Position numbers and translations under genes: made by a program | Assembly: GCF_000308835.1 (NCBI RefSeq) | Contig: NZ_BAGN01000141.1 | Location: forward strand, 1-51,603 | DNA length: 51,603 bases | Direction: 5' to 3' | From: Nocardia vinacea NBRC 16497 | GTDB lineage: Bacteria > Actinomycetota > Actinomycetes > Mycobacteriales > Mycobacteriaceae | Shown: one piece after another, positions 10,766 through 19,732 of the stretch | Layout: each line of letters begins with the position of its first letter | Position numbering within the stretch: the stretch's first letter is position 1 | The notes under the pieces: generated by a model | Databases searched by the model: none | What the model saw: the letters and a program-made list of their open reading frames with translations, nothing else | What the model was told of the DNA's origin: nothing

Positions 10766-11584
10766 ATGAGCAAAGTTTGGTTCATCACCGGAGTCTCACG
10801 AGGATTCGGCCGTGAATGGGCACTCGCCGCATTGGAACGCGGCGATCAAGTGGCCGGCACGGCGCGCGATACCAGCACCCTCGACGATCTCGTCGCGAAG
10901 TATCCGGATACCTTCCTGCCACTGCGCCTGGACGTCACCGATCGCGACGGCGATTTCGCCGCGGTACAGCAGGCCGCCGAGCGATTCGGGCGGCTCGATA
11001 TCGTGATCAACAATGCCGGCTACGGCCAGTTCGGCATGGTCGAGGAACTCAGCGAGGACGAGTTCCGCGCACAATTGGAAACCAACGTCTTCGGCGCACT
11101 GTGGGTCACCCAGGCGGCGCTGCCGATCCTGCGGGCCCAGGGCAGCGGCCATATCATCCAGGTGTCGAGCATCGGCGGCATCGCCGCGTTCCAGAACCTG
11201 GGCGCATATCACGCGTCGAAATGGGCGCTCGAAGGTTTCTCCCAGGCGCTCGCCCAGGAGGTCGCACCCTTCGGCATCCACGTCACCCTGGTCGAACCGG
11301 GCGGATTCGGCACCGACTGGGGCGGCCCCTCGGCGCAGCATGCCACCCCGCTCCCGGCCTACGATTCGGCCAGGGCCGCCCGAGCCGCCCAGCGTTCGGC
11401 GGTGCGCCAGGGCGATCCGGCCGCCACTGGTACCGCCATCCTCGCGGTCGTCGACGCGCCCGAACCGCCGCTGCGCATTTTCCTCGGCGAGGTCCCGCTG
11501 ACCATCGCCACCGCGGAATACGAATCACGCCTGGCGCTCTGGCGCGAGTGGCAGCCCATCTCCGCTGCCGCACAGGGGAATTGA
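10766..11584 (+). CDS. Short-chain dehydrogenase/reductase under a MerR-type promoter
   Basis: A 272-residue classical SDR starting MSKVWFITGVSRGFG (glycine motif at residues 8-15), with NNAG, the catalytic Tyr/Lys in YHASK and the following EPGGFGTDW loop. ATG 10766 is preferred to GTG 10757 because the -10 element ends at 10758. The family reduces or oxidises diverse small molecules. Its promoter has MerR geometry, so expression is probably induced by a chemical signal through a regulator encoded elsewhere. It follows the fusion gene by 42 bases but has its own promoter, so membership of that pathway is only possible. The end faces a minus-strand esterase gene. Confidence 0.9.
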   Translation: MSKVWFITGVSRGFGREWALAALERGDQVAGTARDTSTLDDLVAKYPDTFLPLRLDVTDRDGDFAAVQQAAERFGRLDIVINNAGYGQFGMVEELSEDEFRAQLETNVFGALWVTQAALPILRAQGSGHIIQVSSIGGIAAFQNLGAYHASKWALEGFSQALAQEVAPFGIHVTLVEPGGFGTDWGGPSAQHATPLPAYDSARAARAAQRSAVRQGDPAATGTAILAVVDAPEPPLRIFLGEVPLTIATAEYESRLALWREWQPISAAAQGN

Positions 11585-11603
11585 GCCGCGACCTCTAGTG
11601 CGA

Positions 11604-11650
11604 CGCCGCCGGGGAGAGTGGGGATGATGGTGGACCCATCTCCGGCGGCG
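11604..11650. terminator. Imperfect hairpin between convergent SDR and esterase genes
   Basis: CGCCGCCGG at 11604-11612 pairs with CCGGCGGCG at 11642-11650, and inner bases around GAGTGGG and CCCATCTC pair with a bulge. The position between two convergent genes suits a bidirectional terminator. Confidence 0.45.
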
Positions 11651-11655
11651 CCGGG

Positions 11656-12447
11656 TCAGTAGTTGGCGTTCAGATAGTCGGCGGCATGGGTCGTCCACAG
11701 GACATTCGTGCCGGGCATATTGTGTCCCGAGTAGAGCACGTGCTGACCGTCCGGCCACGGCGTCAGATAGCCGATGACACCGTTGACCGCGGTCGCATAG
11801 CGATCGAGATTGCCGATCGGATCGTTCATCAGGAAACGCAGCAGCTCGGCGAAGATCAGCGGGGCCACATTTCCGATGCGGGCGCCCTCGACGAACGAGA
11901 ACGGCGAGATGCCGACATCGATGACCCGCAGCGGCGAGTCGCCCGGTGACGCGGTGATGATATCGCCCGGATTCGCGTACTCCTTGACATCGAGTGCGGG
12001 CCAGGCGCCGCGCTCCCCGTGCAGGCCGTAAGTCGTTGCCGGACACAGATTGCCGACCGACTGACCGCGTTTGCGCAGCGGATTGGCGATATTGACGGCG
12101 AAGGCGATTTCCAGGGGCGAGCCGTCGGTGTTCTTGTACTTGCCCGACCGCACCCCCTCCAGGATCTTGCTCGCGCAGATACCTCCGAGCGAATAGCTCA
12201 ACAGGCCGCAGACATTCGGCGAGTCCTGAATCGCCTTCACGCCCGCCGCGACACCGCGCCGGATCGAGGTATCCAGCGACGGGCCCCATAGATCCGGGCT
12301 CGGCCCGATCGAGGCGGGCCAATCCGGCTCGAAGGCGGTGAAACGGCCGGGATCGAGCAGTTTCGTGACATCGCGCAGCATGCCGGCGGGCGTCCCATTG
12401 GTATTCCGCGGTTCACCCGTGCCGCGGAGGGTGATGATGTCGATCAT
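11656..12447 (-). CDS. Lysin-B-like serine esterase (alpha/beta hydrolase)
   Basis: A 263-residue protein resembling mycobacteriophage lysin B and related PE-PPE/cutinase-fold hydrolases: N-terminal IIT-L-RGTGEP, a nucleophile elbow SYSLGG (Ser86), IANPLRKRGQS, then YANPGDIITASPGD (candidate Asp162) and C-terminal histidines (His236, His242 or His254). Lysin B cleaves mycolic esters of the cell envelope; a substrate of that kind is plausible in a mycolate-containing host but is inferred. The first glycine of the GxSxG motif is Ser here. There is no signal peptide with ATG 12447 as start; upstream GTG 12480 and TTG 12450 do not create one. No holin or phage gene is adjacent, so it may be a domesticated gene. 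Confidence 0.72.
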   Translation of the reverse strand: MIDIITLRGTGEPRNTNGTPAGMLRDVTKLLDPGRFTAFEPDWPASIGPSPDLWGPSLDTSIRRGVAAGVKAIQDSPNVCGLLSYSLGGICASKILEGVRSGKYKNTDGSPLEIAFAVNIANPLRKRGQSVGNLCPATTYGLHGERGAWPALDVKEYANPGDIITASPGDSPLRVIDVGISPFSFVEGARIGNVAPLIFAELLRFLMNDPIGNLDRYATAVNGVIGYLTPWPDGQHVLYSGHNMPGTNVLWTTHAADYLNANY

Positions 12448-12497
12448 CAACCCATGGTGAATGCATGACCGGCTCAGCACCCGAGTAGCGAACTACC

Positions 12498-13007
12498 CTA
12501 TTTCGCGCCGCCTTCGAGGCTGCCGAGCAGTACCCGGGCGATCCGATCCAGGTCGCGGCGATCCTTCGCCGGAAGCACCGACAACATCCTGGTTTCGTTC
12601 TCGGTATGCGCGGTGACGACTTTGTCGATCAGCGCGCGGCCCGCCTCGGTGAGCACCACCCTGATGGCGCGGCGATCCTCCGCATCCGCGATGCGCCGGA
12701 CCAACCCCGCCGACTCCAGACGGTCGAGCCGCCCGGTCATTCCGGCGCGCGACAGCATCAGGGTGTCGGCGAGCACCGACGGGTTCAATTCGAACGGCTC
12801 GCCCGAACGACGCAGTGCGGCAAGCACATCGAACTCGCCGCGCTGCAGCCCGTGCGCGATGAAGACCGCCTCGATATCCCGCTGCGCGACCACGAGCAGC
12901 CGGCCCAGCCGCCCGATCACGCCCATCGCCTCCAGCTCGAGGTCCGGTCGCTCCCGCCGCCACTGCTCGACGATCGCATCCACCGGATCCTGTTCGATCT
13001 CACCCAT
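12498..13007 (-). CDS. MarR-family transcriptional regulator
   Basis: A 169-residue dimeric winged-helix regulator. The DNA-binding core is about residues 60-115 (LNPSVLADTLMLSRAGMTGRLDRLESAGLVRR, then the wing DAEDRRAIRVVLTEAG), flanked by dimerisation helices. ATG 13007 begins MGEIEQDPVDAIVEQ; the open frame continues upstream to 13058 but that extension overlaps the operator. It is divergent from the cupin gene, and an 18-bp palindrome in the 71-bp shared promoter region (13033-13050) is its likely operator. The arrangement predicts that it represses the cupin gene and itself until a small phenolic or similar ligand binds. Confidence 0.9.
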   Translation of the reverse strand: MGEIEQDPVDAIVEQWRRERPDLELEAMGVIGRLGRLLVVAQRDIEAVFIAHGLQRGEFDVLAALRRSGEPFELNPSVLADTLMLSRAGMTGRLDRLESAGLVRRIADAEDRRAIRVVLTEAGRALIDKVVTAHTENETRMLSVLPAKDRRDLDRIARVLLGSLEGGAK

Positions 13008-13032
13008 GGACAAGATTCTATTCGCTGCTATA

Positions 13033-13050
13033 TAGTTCGGTAGCGAATTA
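13033..13050. promoter_or_regulatory. MarR operator between marR-type and cupin genes
   Basis: TAGTTCGGTAGCGAATTA is an 18-bp palindrome with two mismatched pairs, of the size and TTCG/CGAA pattern common for MarR sites. A wider inverted repeat ATTCGCT...AGCGAAT (13020-13048) overlaps it. It sits 28 bases before the cupin ATG and 26 bases before the marR-type ATG. Confidence 0.62.
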
Positions 13051-13078
13051 TCAACCACCGAATCACTCGGAGAGCATC

Positions 13079-13579
13079 ATGAACGCCACCACCGACCGCA
13101 CCTTCGCCATCCGCCAGCCGCAGGATGCCGAGACCCTGGTGACCCCCTCGGTCACCATGCGCCTGCTCATCGACTCGAACGAAGCGGGCGGCGCGGTCAG
13201 CCACCTGGAGGTCAATATGGACAAGGGCGCAGACGGCGCGGCACCGCACTACCACACCAAGTCGGACGAGCTGTTCTACGTCGCCGACGGCGAACTGCAG
13301 GTACTGGCCGGGGACAAGATCGTCACCGTCGGAGCGGGCGGGTCGATCGTCGTCCCCAAGCTCATGCCGCACGCCTTCGGCGCCGCCCCGGACAGCTCCG
13401 CGCGCATCCTGATCGCCCTGATGCCCGCGGTGGAGCGCTTCGGCTACTTCCGCCTGCTCGACCGGCTGGTCAAGGGCGAGGCCACCTTCGAAGAACTGGC
13501 GGCATCGCAGGAGGAATACGACAACTGGTTCGTCGAGTCGCCCGAATGGTGGGCCGAGCGCAACGCGAACCGGCGGTGA
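13079..13579 (+). CDS. Cupin-domain protein
   Basis: A 166-residue single-domain cupin with a GGAGAG ribosome site just before ATG 13079. The metal-binding motif is complete: His57, His59 and Glu64 in APHYHTKSDELFYV, and His98 in KLMPHAFG. Such small cupins include quercetin-dioxygenase-like and metal-binding sensor proteins. The C-terminal third is helical and rich in Glu/Trp (EEYDNWFVESPEWWAER). It is divergent from a MarR regulator whose operator lies in its promoter, so it is probably inducible. The substrate is unknown. Immediately downstream is a decayed thioesterase gene that may once have shared the operon. Confidence 0.88.
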   Translation: MNATTDRTFAIRQPQDAETLVTPSVTMRLLIDSNEAGGAVSHLEVNMDKGADGAAPHYHTKSDELFYVADGELQVLAGDKIVTVGAGGSIVVPKLMPHAFGAAPDSSARILIALMPAVERFGYFRLLDRLVKGEATFEELAASQEEYDNWFVESPEWWAERNANRR

Positions 13580-13985
13580 CGTTCGCCTCGGAACGACGGA
13601 TGCGGATGAATGACGACGGATATGTGCACGCCCGCTGGAAACTGCTGCGGGCGGCCGGAATCGGCGGCGACAAGCTGATCTCCGGCGGCATCGGCCCGGT
13701 CGTGCTGGAACCACCATCAAGTATCGGCGCGAACTGCGCGGCGACGACGAGGTCGCGGTCACCTGCGAATTCCAGTGGGACGGCCGCAAGATCTTCCGAA
13801 TCCGCCAGGAGATGCGCAACCTCGACGGTACTGTCGCAGCAGAGGTCGAGGTGGTGCTCGTCATCATGGATCTCACCGGGCCGAACAACCGGATCTGCTC
13901 GGACTCCGAACCGCGGCGGGCAGATCCGCGCCAACGGATGCACGGCCGCCAATCCCGGGCAATATCGACCGCGCGGAACCGTTCG
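13576..13985 (+). pseudogene. Decayed hotdog-fold thioesterase gene
   Basis: Two reading frames together read like one 4HBT-type acyl-CoA thioesterase. Frame one (from about GTG 13576) gives RMRMNDDGYVHA, then RWKLLRAAGIGGDKLISGG and IGPVVLE. At about 13710 homology continues one base back in another frame with TTIKYRRELRGDDEVAV, FQWDGRKIFRIRQEM and LDGTVAAEVEVVLVIMDL. The family normally has about 30 more residues around the GHVNNA-type active-site loop, which are missing, so there is an internal deletion as well as a -1 frameshift. The 3' end is also degraded. No product is expected. The cupin stop overlaps its start, suggesting a former operon. Confidence 0.62.
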
Positions 13986-14123
13986 GAAGTAGCTAAACGA
14001 TTGCCGGGGCCCGTTCGGGCTAATACCGAAAATCTTTCGGCGCTAGTGCATCCCGAGCCGAAATCTAGTTTGCCAGCGGCGGTCAAATCTCGCGATTCGG
14101 ACCGTGCGAGACCCCTTGCGCGA

Positions 14124-14129
14124 TATGAT
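14124..14129 (+). promoter_or_regulatory. Possible -10 of the graspetide-like operon
   Basis: TATGAT lies 53 bases before ATG 14183, upstream of a GGAGAG ribosome site. No well-spaced -35 is evident. Confidence 0.3.
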
Positions 14130-14182
14130 CCAGTTCCCGCTCGGGGGTCCTGGCAAATCGCGAGCAGATCGGAGAGCTCACT

Positions 14183-14641
14183 ATGACCGACGCAATCCAC
14201 CTCCCCGGTACCGGGCCGGCGGGTGACCGCGTCCCCGCGTTGCAGGGACTGCTGGTGGCCGAGTCGGAACGAGATTTCACGGTCAAAGTGACCGAAGGAA
14301 CCTGGACTTTCCGCCGCGACGATGTACTTCGGGTCCTCGACTGGACCGACAGCGCGACCACCGAGCGTGACGGCCGTCCGGTGCTGATGGATATCCGCCC
14401 CGGCGCCACCGCCGATTTCACCCGCCGCCTGCGCATCGACCTCGTCGACCGGCCGATGACGCTGGCCGAGGAACCCTCCGCGGCACTGGGAGATGAAGCG
14501 CTGCAACAACTCACCGCATCGTGGGCCGACAGCCTGCAGCTCGCCGAATGCCCGGGCACCAGCGGAGCGACCTTCACCTACTGCCAAACCAAATCGCTCG
14601 CGACAAGCGACGACGGCATAAACTGCGACAGCCTCGACTGA
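14183..14641 (+). CDS. Candidate graspetide precursor or leader-bearing partner of the ATP-grasp ligase
   Basis: A 152-residue protein with no family I recognise. ATG 14183 follows GGAGAG. Residues 20-95 look like a compact beta-rich domain (LLVAESERDFTVKVTEGTWTF, then DVLRVLDWTD and RRLRIDLVDRPM). The last 30 residues are different: small, polar, rich in Thr/Ser/Lys and Asp, with three cysteines (C123, C134, C148), including ATFTYCQTKS, LATSDDG and INCDSLD. Nucleophilic Ser/Thr/Lys side chains followed by acidic residues are what MvdD-type ATP-grasp ligases join into ester or amide crosslinks, and the gene for such a ligase starts 12 bases downstream. I infer a RiPP precursor with an unusually long leader. 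It could instead be a non-peptide partner protein. Confidence 0.6.
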   Translation: MTDAIHLPGTGPAGDRVPALQGLLVAESERDFTVKVTEGTWTFRRDDVLRVLDWTDSATTERDGRPVLMDIRPGATADFTRRLRIDLVDRPMTLAEEPSAALGDEALQQLTASWADSLQLAECPGTSGATFTYCQTKSLATSDDGINCDSLD

Positions 14642-14653
14642 ACAGGACTGCGC

Positions 14654-15616
14654 ATGGCGGCGCGCCGGACAGGTTCGGTCCTCATCGTCTCCGAATCCGA
14701 TGATCTGCACGGCACCGCGATGGCGGCGACGTTGCGAGAACACCACGGGCTCAGCCCGATTCAGCTCGATCTGCGCGACTTCCCGCGCGAATCCGGAAGT
14801 TTCCGGCTCGATCGGCACGGCACCACGCGATCGCTGTCGCATGTGATCGGACTCGACGACGTCCGCTCGGTCTGGTGGCGCAGACCGCATCCCGCACAGG
14901 TTCCGGCCGGCGTGCGCGCCTCGGACGACGCCTATCGCCAAGCCGAATGCGACGGCTTCATCCAGGGCCTGCTGTGGTCGATTCCGGCGTACTGGGTCAA
15001 CGATCCCGGCGCCGATCGCACCGCGAGCCGCAAAATCGTGCAGTTGGAGACCGCACGGCGAGCCGGTTTCGTCATCCCGGAAACGCTCATCACCAATGAT
15101 CCGGACGAAGCGCGAAGCTTCGTCGAATCACGTTCGGGCTCGGTGGTTTACAAGCGAACCGGCACCGGACGCGCCGAATTCGCCGAAACCCGAATAATTA
15201 CCAAGGCCGACTTCGGCCGCCTCGCGGGCATCCGCTCCGCGCCGACCACCTTCCAGGACTACGTCGAGGCACAGTGCGATCTGCGTGTGGTGTGGATGGA
15301 TGGCGTCGAATGGGCGGTGCGCATCGACTCACAGTCCGGGGTCGGCCGGGTGGATTCCCGGCTGGACACCACTGTCGACTTCGTACCGGAGCATCTGCCC
15401 GCCTCGGTCAGCAAGTCGCTGGCCACGCTGATGGGCGCACTCGGCCTGAGCTTCGGCGTGCTGGATCTACGCCTCGGCCTCGACGGCGAGTACTACTTCC
15501 TCGAGGTCAACCCACAGGGCCAGTTCGCGTATCTGGAGATCAAGACGGGCCTGCCGATGTTCCGCAGCCTCGCCAACCTGCTGGTCAACGGCGACGGCGC
15601 GGTGCCTGGCTATTAG
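14654..15616 (+). CDS. MvdD/PsnB-like ATP-grasp peptide ligase (graspetide macrocyclase)
   Basis: A 320-residue ATP-grasp enzyme of the family that installs omega-ester or omega-amide crosslinks in graspetide precursors. Diagnostic features are SVWWRRP (residues 72-78) at the end of the pre-ATP-grasp domain, YWVNDPGADRTASRKIVQLE, VIPETLITNDPDEAR, the nucleotide-binding VVYKRTGTG, DLRVVWMDGVEW, and the metal-binding C-terminus FLEVNPQGQFAYLE (Glu284, Asn286) with TGLPM. The start at ATG 14654 has AGGA upstream. It is the second gene of a two-gene operon with the candidate precursor. No protease, transporter or acetyltransferase is adjacent, so maturation may need functions encoded elsewhere. 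Convergent with the small HTH gene beyond a hairpin. Confidence 0.9.
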   Translation: MAARRTGSVLIVSESDDLHGTAMAATLREHHGLSPIQLDLRDFPRESGSFRLDRHGTTRSLSHVIGLDDVRSVWWRRPHPAQVPAGVRASDDAYRQAECDGFIQGLLWSIPAYWVNDPGADRTASRKIVQLETARRAGFVIPETLITNDPDEARSFVESRSGSVVYKRTGTGRAEFAETRIITKADFGRLAGIRSAPTTFQDYVEAQCDLRVVWMDGVEWAVRIDSQSGVGRVDSRLDTTVDFVPEHLPASVSKSLATLMGALGLSFGVLDLRLGLDGEYYFLEVNPQGQFAYLEIKTGLPMFRSLANLLVNGDGAVPGY

Positions 15617-15635
15617 CGCGCACGATCTCGCTCGG

Positions 15636-15660
15636 TGTCGGCGAAATCCATTCGCCGACA
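15636..15660. terminator. Terminator between graspetide operon and HTH gene
   Basis: TGTCGGCGAA pairs perfectly with TTCGCCGACA around a 5-nt loop, extendable by two pairs. It lies between convergent genes, 20 bases after the ligase stop. Confidence 0.6.
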
Positions 15661-15682
15661 TCGGGATTCAGATCCAAGAACG

Positions 15683-15916
15683 CTACTGGCTCTTGCGGCG
15701 GTTCGCACCGCCGCGACTGCGGAGTTGCACGTGTGACTCCACCAGCACGTTGTGGACGAAACCGTAGGAGCGGCCGGTCGACCGGGCCAGCGATCGGATG
15801 CTGGCTCCCGCCTCGTACTGCTTCTTCAGCTGGGTCTGCAAACGGTCGCGTGATTTCCCCGTGACGCGTGTGCCCTTACCCAGTGTGGCCTTGACTTGTG
15901 TGGGCCTGTCGCTCAT
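15683..15916 (-). CDS. Small helix-turn-helix protein (Rv1473A-like)
   Basis: A 77-residue basic protein. ATG 15916 is preceded by GGAGGAAGCC. Residues about 30-62 form a helix-turn-helix (LKKQYEAGASIRSLARSTGR, then SYGFVHNVLVES), with a basic N-terminal arm and a C-terminal RSRGGANRRKSQ. Small proteins of this type are conserved in mycolic-acid actinobacteria next to the ABC-F gene, as Rv1473A is in M. tuberculosis. It follows the ABC-F gene by 151 bases on the same strand. A DNA-binding role is inferred from the fold; no target is known. Confidence 0.85.
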   Translation of the reverse strand: MSDRPTQVKATLGKGTRVTGKSRDRLQTQLKKQYEAGASIRSLARSTGRSYGFVHNVLVESHVQLRSRGGANRRKSQ

Positions 15917-16067
15917 GGCTTCCTCCGAGTCGCCGAGCCGCGTCATTCCAGGCTAGACACTCGGGAAGCTGTGATCAACGGGTCTTTGTGATGAATATCA
16001 CCGGAGACCCGATTCGTGAGAGTGAAAACCTACCGCCCACAACGAAACTCCGCCAAGATCACCCCGA

Positions 16068-17699
<1,632 letters not shown>

Positions 17700-18078
17700 A
17701 GGCTTCTCCTACGGGTACGTGGTGCTGATCGGTTGCTTGCTCGATTGTGCGACGCGAACACGCACAAGAACCACCGATTTTACCTGGCTCCAGAGGTGCT
17801 TCCGACACCCCCGATCCAGGTGTGACCGCGCTAACTCTTCAGGGCGGCGTCCTGCGGCTCAGTAGCCCCTCGGCGAGCGGCTGGGATCGGCCTGCTGCAC
17901 GTTGGATGCCAGATTGGAACCGCGTTCCGCGCGACGTGATAGCGCTGCATCACCTAGTCCATGCTGGCCGCAATATCGGCCGTCGGATCAGTGATCTCCG
18001 ATGACGTTCCGGCGACGTGTAGGCCGCAACGTGCTGGAGCTCGTCAGGGTCAGCCCCCTGCGAGGGATGTCCGGCGAT
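17700..18078. other. Gap upstream of the ABC-F gene
   Basis: This stretch of about 380 bases should carry the ABC-F promoter near 17700-17800. The remainder shows no recognisable gene, RNA or hairpin and merges into the truncated end of the transposase relic. Confidence 0.3.
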
Positions 18079-18404
18079 CACCACTCGCGACCAGTCGATC
18101 AAGCCTTGGCTGCCCAGCTCGTCGAGCACCGCGCGGTGTAATGGCCGCCAGACCCCGGCCTCGGTCCACACACTGAACCGGCGATGCGCGGTCGGCATCG
18201 TCACACCGAACGCCGACGGCAACATCCGGCGCGCGCAACCGCTGGTCAGCACGAAACCACCGCGGTGAACACCGCGCGCTCGTCCCCCCGGGCCGTATCG
18301 CCACCCTGCGGGCACACGATGAACTTCGGCAGCAACGGCTCGGCGAGAACCAACAACTCGTCTGGCATAAGACGACGACTCATCGACCACAAGTCGAACA
18401 TCAT
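18079..18404 (-). pseudogene. IS5-family transposase relic (frameshifted and truncated)
   Basis: Read on the minus strand from ATG 18404, the frame gives SRRLMPDELLVLAEPLLP and DERAVFTAVV, the typical N-terminal domain of actinobacterial IS5-group transposases. At about 18253 one base is missing and the sequence continues in the next frame with LTSGCARRMLPSAFGVTMPT, AHRRFSVWTEAGVW and LHRAVLDELGSQGLIDWSRV. It then stops matching near 18079; the catalytic DDE portion is absent. No terminal inverted repeats were found. It marks an old insertion at the edge of the variable region. Confidence 0.78.
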
Positions 18405-18580
18405 GCGACACAACTCATTCCGACACGCCCCAGACGAATCACATCCACCTAAGACACGGTCGTAGCCGTGCCGGAGCACCATGACGGGGCGTCGCCGACC
18501 CCACGAGCATTCCCAGGTCCGGGAAGATCCGACAATCGACTCGTGTCGAGATTGCCTGCCTGGATGAGAGCGAGGCGCCG

Positions 18581-19732
18581 ATGAGTCCCGACGGCACCAA
18601 ACAGCTGGGTGACTTGCATGAGCTTCCGGACTGCGCGCCGGCGGGCTTGAAAGCACTGTTCAAGGCAGCCGAGGGGGTTATTCAAAACCAGATCCAGCTG
18701 CTGGGGTCGGGCACACCGTCCAAGGCTCCCGATCTGCGCGAGATGCTGCGCAGCCAGGGAATCGCCGATCCCAAGGACAAGTCGACGATGATCGACGAAT
18801 ACAACAATCACAAAAACGAGGTGCAGAAGGCCATATCAGGTATCCAGCGGAAGGACGACGGCATCGTCGTGAAGACCGCCGGAATCGGAGAAGTCGTGAC
18901 GAATGCCTACAATGCCATCGACACCTCGGTGGGGAACCTCAACACAAAGATCGACGCCTCCTTCAAGACCGTGCGGACCGAGACCGACAAGGACGGCAAA
19001 ACCCACCAGGAACTGCCGAAAGATATCGTCGATGGCCTGTTCACGGGCGTCTGGGACACGTTGAACACGACGTACGACCAGGTCCACGGTGTCTCGGACC
19101 AGGCGGCGGCCGCGGCGCTCAAAATCAACGGCGACTCGCCGGGCTATACCCCGACCGGCGGTACGACGCCGACCTCGTCCACCACCTCGGGATCCACTGG
19201 ATCAGGGTCCAGTGGATCGGGGTACAGCGGAGCCACTCCGTGGAGCGGCCAGTCGGGTTCGATGGGCACCGCGATCATCCCCACCGCGGACAAGCCCGAC
19301 GCGATGGCGATGATGAAATACCTCATCGACACATACCACTTCACCCCGGCACAGGCCGCGGGAATCGTAGCCAACGCGAAGTTCGAGTCGGGTTTCGACG
19401 TCTCGGCCACGGGAGACAACGGAACGGCCAAAGGCCTGTTCCAGTGGCGTTTCAATCGACTGTCCGGACTCCAGGATTTCGCGAGCAAGCCGGGCGAGAG
19501 TATCGGCGACTGGCACACCCATATCGACTACATGGTTCAGGAATTGCGCGGTGGCGGCTATCAGCAGGCCAGCTCTGCCGTCAGCGCGAACCAGAACGAC
19601 CCTCGGGCAGTGGCGGAAGCCTTCGACCGGTACTACGAGAAGAGCTCCGGATCCACGATCAACAAACGGCGCGATTACGCGGCCGGGCTCCTTACGGAGT
19701 ACAACCAGTCCAATTCGAGTCTCGCCGTCTGA
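18581..19732 (+). CDS. Phage-tail-lysozyme-domain protein with an Esx-associated-like N-terminus
   Basis: A 383-residue protein without signal peptide. Residues 1-180 are helical and polar (LPDCAPAGLKALFKAAEGVI, EYNNHKNEVQKAISGIQRKD), reminiscent of the N-terminal modules of type VII secretion-associated proteins. Residues about 185-225 are a Gly/Ser/Thr linker. Residues 235-375 match the phage tail lysozyme domain: MMKYLIDTYHFTPAQAAGIV, NAKFESGFD (candidate catalytic Glu269), GTAKGLFQWRFNRL and DYMVQELRGG. It probably hydrolyses peptidoglycan after export, perhaps by an ESX system; the export route is inference. ATG 18581 follows GAGAGCGAGG. The relatives could be phage-derived or a secreted host muralytic enzyme. 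Confidence 0.8.
   Translation: MSPDGTKQLGDLHELPDCAPAGLKALFKAAEGVIQNQIQLLGSGTPSKAPDLREMLRSQGIADPKDKSTMIDEYNNHKNEVQKAISGIQRKDDGIVVKTAGIGEVVTNAYNAIDTSVGNLNTKIDASFKTVRTETDKDGKTHQELPKDIVDGLFTGVWDTLNTTYDQVHGVSDQAAAAALKINGDSPGYTPTGGTTPTSSTTSGSTGSGSSGSGYSGATPWSGQSGSMGTAIIPTADKPDAMAMMKYLIDTYHFTPAQAAGIVANAKFESGFDVSATGDNGTAKGLFQWRFNRLSGLQDFASKPGESIGDWHTHIDYMVQELRGGGYQQASSAVSANQNDPRAVAEAFDRYYEKSSGSTINKRRDYAAGLLTEYNQSNSSLAV
19191..19218 (+). repeat. Perfect inverted repeat inside the Gly/Ser linker
   Basis: GATCCACTGGA and TCCAGTGGATC form 11-bp arms around a 6-nt loop within the coding sequence of the lysozyme-like protein. The encoded residues are part of the STGSGSSGSG linker. It may just reflect repeat expansion of Gly/Ser codons but would fold strongly in mRNA. 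Confidence 0.7.
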
